From the NCBI GenBank assembly GCA_045646925.1, contig JAZRLQ010000115.1, positions 1-7,827 on the forward strand: a stretch of DNA of 7,827 bases, written 5' to 3'. Below, in pieces: positions 6,115-7,827 of the stretch. A program made the position numbers and the translations under genes. Source of the stretch: QALR01 sp045646925 (GTDB lineage Bacteria; Bacillota; Clostridia; Oscillospirales; CAG-272). Below the pieces are notes generated by a model. That model was not told where the DNA came from and searched no databases. It saw only the letters and a program-made list of their open reading frames with translations. Each line of letters begins with the position of its first letter. The stretch's first letter is position 1.

Positions 6115-6896
6115 CGGCTTGGAGCGAGCGCCCCTTCCCGCGCGTAATAGCAGAAAAAACGATGGATGCGCCGTTTGAAACGGACGCGGTCGGCAGATCC
6201 GATTCCGCCGTTTTGCTGTACGAGGACAAGGTGCTGAAGATCGAGAAGACCTCCGACGTGTCGGAATGTGAGCGCGCGATCCTGACGTGGCTCGACGGCA
6301 AGCTGCGCGCGCCGCGCGTGCTTGCGTTTGCAAGAGAAAACGGCTTCAACTATCTGTTGATGACGAGGCTCAGCGGAAAGATGGCGTTCGAGGCGGATAT
6401 GGAGCCGGAGGAGATCTCCGCCATGCTCGCCGAGGGACTGAAGCTTTTGCGAGGGACCGATATCACCGATTGCCCGCGCGTGCGGAGCTTCCGCTCCGTT
6501 CTTGCTCACGCGAAGCGCCGCATGGACGAGGGGGAGCTGAACGGACTTTCTCCGCAGACGGATGAATTTGCGGATTTTGAGAGTCTGTACGAGTATCTTT
6601 GCGCCCATATTCCGAGCGAAACGCCCGTCTTTTCCCACGGAGACTATTGCTTGCCGAACGTATTTTTCGATGGGGACGAGATCGGATTTCTCGATCTCGG
6701 AAGCGCGGGCGTGATGGATAAGGACTACGACGTCTTCATGTGCCTTTGGTCGATGCGTTATAATTTCGTGACGCTCGGCGGCATGGACGAGGCGCGGTTT
6801 GAGCGGTGCAGAGAGCGCTTTTTCGAGGCGCTCGGAGAAACGGAAAACGAGGAGAAGCTTCGCTATCATCGTTTGTTGGACGAATTTTTTGTATAA
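6111..6896 (+). CDS. Aminoglycoside phosphotransferase-like kinase (APH(3') family fold)
   Basis: The 261-residue length equals that of APH(3') enzymes, which transfer phosphate from ATP to a sugar hydroxyl. Visible elements are the ATP-binding lysine K43 in VLKIEK with a helix glutamate near E54, the segment LTWLDGKLRAPRVL (58-71) as in APH(3'), and the catalytic loop HGDYCLPN (177-184, D179 as likely base, N184 as Mg ligand). The FLDLG motif (193-197, D195) is equivalent to the kinase DFG, followed by SAGVMDKDYD. The C-terminus LLDEFFV is close to the APH(3') ending, whose terminal phenylalanine helps shape the drug pocket; here one valine is added. The ATG at 6111 overlaps the deacetylase stop and has GGGAGG 10 bases upstream. 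Fold and catalysis are clear. Whether the substrate is an aminoglycoside or an endogenous amino sugar is not, and resistance should not be assumed. Confidence 0.85.
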   Translation: MTAWSERPFPRVIAEKTMDAPFETDAVGRSDSAVLLYEDKVLKIEKTSDVSECERAILTWLDGKLRAPRVLAFARENGFNYLLMTRLSGKMAFEADMEPEEISAMLAEGLKLLRGTDITDCPRVRSFRSVLAHAKRRMDEGELNGLSPQTDEFADFESLYEYLCAHIPSETPVFSHGDYCLPNVFFDGDEIGFLDLGSAGVMDKDYDVFMCLWSMRYNFVTLGGMDEARFERCRERFFEALGETENEEKLRYHRLLDEFFV

Positions 6897-6968
6897 CGAT
6901 CCCAATCCATCATATGCGCTATGCGCGCGATGTGCTTTCGGATCGTGAAATTGATTGGAGGAATGAGA

Positions 6969-7487
6969 ATGGATCGCGGAGATCTGGCAAAGGGATATTT
7001 TCTGAAGGGCTATAATTGCTCGCAGTCGGTCGTGCTTGCTTTCGCGGACCGCATGGGGCTCGACGAGCATACGGCGGCGAAGCTTGCTTCGTCCTTCGGC
7101 GGCGGCATGGGGCGTATGCGTGAGGTGTGCGGTACATTCAGCGGTATGCTGATGGTGCTGGGTATGCTCCATGGCTATGACGCGTCATCTGAAACGGAGA
7201 CGGCAAACAAGAAGCTCCATTACGAGCGCGTGCAGGCGCTTGCGGAGAGATTCCGTAATGAATTTGGTTCAATTATTTGCAGAGAGTTGCTTTCGGGCAA
7301 GGCGAAGGAGGAACTGAAAAAGGGAGAAAGCGCCGACGGTGAGCAGATCGCGGCAATGCTTTCCGACAGCGCGGAGCCCACGCCGAGAACGGAGACGTAT
7401 TACAAAAAACGCCCCTGTCCCGAGATCGTGGAGACAGGAACGCGTATTCTGGAGCAATTTTTGGCTGAAATCGAAGCAAATTCGTAA
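6969..7487 (+). CDS. C_GCAxxG_C_C family probable redox protein
   Basis: The 172-residue protein fits the family named after its spaced cysteines: C17 (YNCSQSV), C54 in the glycine-rich block FGGGMGRMREVCGTFSG (43-59), C104 (IICRELL) and C150 (RPCPEIV). The family is common in anaerobes and thought to be redox active or metal binding, but its reaction is not established. The ATG at 6969 is chosen because GGAGG (6957-6961) lies 7 bases upstream; an in-frame ATG at 6963 is only one base from it. It lies 72 bp after the kinase gene with no clear terminator or promoter between, so it may share the upstream transcript. It ends before a strong terminator. Linkage to the kinase by function is unproven. 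Confidence 0.88.
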   Translation: MDRGDLAKGYFLKGYNCSQSVVLAFADRMGLDEHTAAKLASSFGGGMGRMREVCGTFSGMLMVLGMLHGYDASSETETANKKLHYERVQALAERFRNEFGSIICRELLSGKAKEELKKGESADGEQIAAMLSDSAEPTPRTETYYKKRPCPEIVETGTRILEQFLAEIEANS

Positions 7488-7539
7488 GAAGTCTTTATGT
7501 TTGTTCGATATTCAGAAAAAATACACTGAACGGTGTTGC

Positions 7540-7594
7540 AAAAAAAGAAGAACCGAGTGCCGTTGGAAACGGAGCGCTCGGTTCTTTTTATTTT
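7540..7594. terminator. Bidirectional Rho-independent terminator between convergent genes
   Basis: The arms AAGAACCGAG (7548-7557) and CTCGGTTCTT (7577-7586) pair perfectly, with an inner CCGTT/AACGG stem (7560-7564 with 7568-7572). On the plus strand the stem runs into a T-rich tract (to 7594). On the minus strand the seven A at 7540-7546 give a T run. It can therefore end both the plus-strand unit and the minus-strand LRR gene. Confidence 0.9.
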
Positions 7595-7601
7595 CGATCA
7601 A

Positions 7602-7827
7602 TTATTCGCCGGCGAGGAACTGTGCGAACGGTCCCCAGAAGTAGTTGTTTTCATATACGGAGAGAGACGCCTTCGGAACGTAGAAGAGACTCTCTGCGGG
7701 CAGACCTTCTCTGGGATTTCCTATGCTGTCGACCTTGGTCATATCGGGATCGACGGCGAGAATGTGGATCTTCGTGAGAGAATCTGCGCCTCGGAACGCG
7801 CCGTTCGCGATCCAGGAGATGTTGTCC
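7602..7827 (-). CDS. C-terminal end of a BspA-type leucine-rich repeat protein (5' part outside window)
   Basis: Only the last 74 codons are present, ending in TAA at 7602-7604. The segment ISWIANGAFRGADSLTKIHI (3-22) looks like one LRR_5/BspA repeat, in which an I-x-x-GAF-x-x-x-xSL-x-x-I pattern recurs. The ending FYVPKASLSVYENNYFWGPF resembles the capping sequence of such proteins, where a V-P-x-x-x-x-x-x-Y pattern follows the last repeat. BspA-type proteins are usually secreted or surface attached in gut bacteria and act in adhesion, but the signal peptide region is not in view. No sorting signal follows; the protein simply stops at AGE. It converges on the plus-strand unit and uses the shared terminator. 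Confidence 0.65.
   Translation of the reverse strand, partial: DNISWIANGAFRGADSLTKIHILAVDPDMTKVDSIGNPREGLPAESLFYVPKASLSVYENNYFWGPFAQFLAGE

Noticed and set aside
5323..6333. A 336-codon minus-strand frame opposite the deacetylase and kinase
   Set aside because: Arginine-rich low-quality translation, opposite two genes with complete catalytic motifs.
6896..6946. ACGATCC and GGATCGT arms in the kinase to redox-protein gap
   Set aside because: A 37-base loop and no T run; likely chance, not a terminator or riboswitch.
1..7827. CRISPR array, transposase, integrase, tRNA or phage genes
   Set aside because: No spaced direct repeats, no terminal inverted repeats with a transposase, and no cloverleaf or phage-type protein was seen on either strand.

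Overview
The window reads as chromosome of a Gram-positive, anaerobe-type bacterium, most likely an uncultured Clostridia lineage (Bacillota). The case rests on gene content: long-form HPF, YqeG, an energy-coupling-factor (ECF) S component, an Fe-S type RlmD-like methyltransferase and a C_GCAxxG_C_C redox protein. Strong GGAGG ribosome binding sites, sigma-A promoters close to consensus and A/T-rich intergenic stretches between moderately G+C-rich genes point the same way. I see no insertion sequence, CRISPR array, tRNA, rRNA or phage gene. No gap between genes exceeds about 215 bases.

Left part (1-5204) is all on the minus strand and holds three transcription units. Reading in the direction of transcription, the first runs from a promoter at 5248-5276 through yqeG (HAD phosphatase) into a 768-residue YhaN/SbcC-like ATPase with a membrane hairpin. 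The second is hpf alone, with its own promoter and a strong terminator; its -10 box lies between two inverted copies of GTTCCCTTAYG. The third has a near-consensus promoter followed by a perfect 22-bp palindrome, then an ECF S component, then an rlmD-like 23S rRNA uracil methyltransferase that runs off the left edge. Two of the three units carry ribosome-related genes (hpf and the RlmD-like gene).

Right part (5205-7601): a divergent intergenic region of 214 bp carries promoters for both sides. The plus-strand unit starts with a cytoplasmic CE4/NodB-type deacetylase whose stop overlaps (ATGA) the start of an APH(3')-like aminoglycoside/small-molecule kinase. A C_GCAxxG_C_C family protein follows 72 bp later. 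A bidirectional terminator separates it from the convergent 3' end of a BspA-type leucine-rich repeat protein on the minus strand, truncated by the right edge.

Most genes belong to known families. The items most worth a second look are the translationally coupled deacetylase-kinase pair, the yqeG-ATPase pairing without a visible nuclease partner, and the two palindromic promoter elements, which I cannot match to a known regulator. I did not find a clear, wholly new system.
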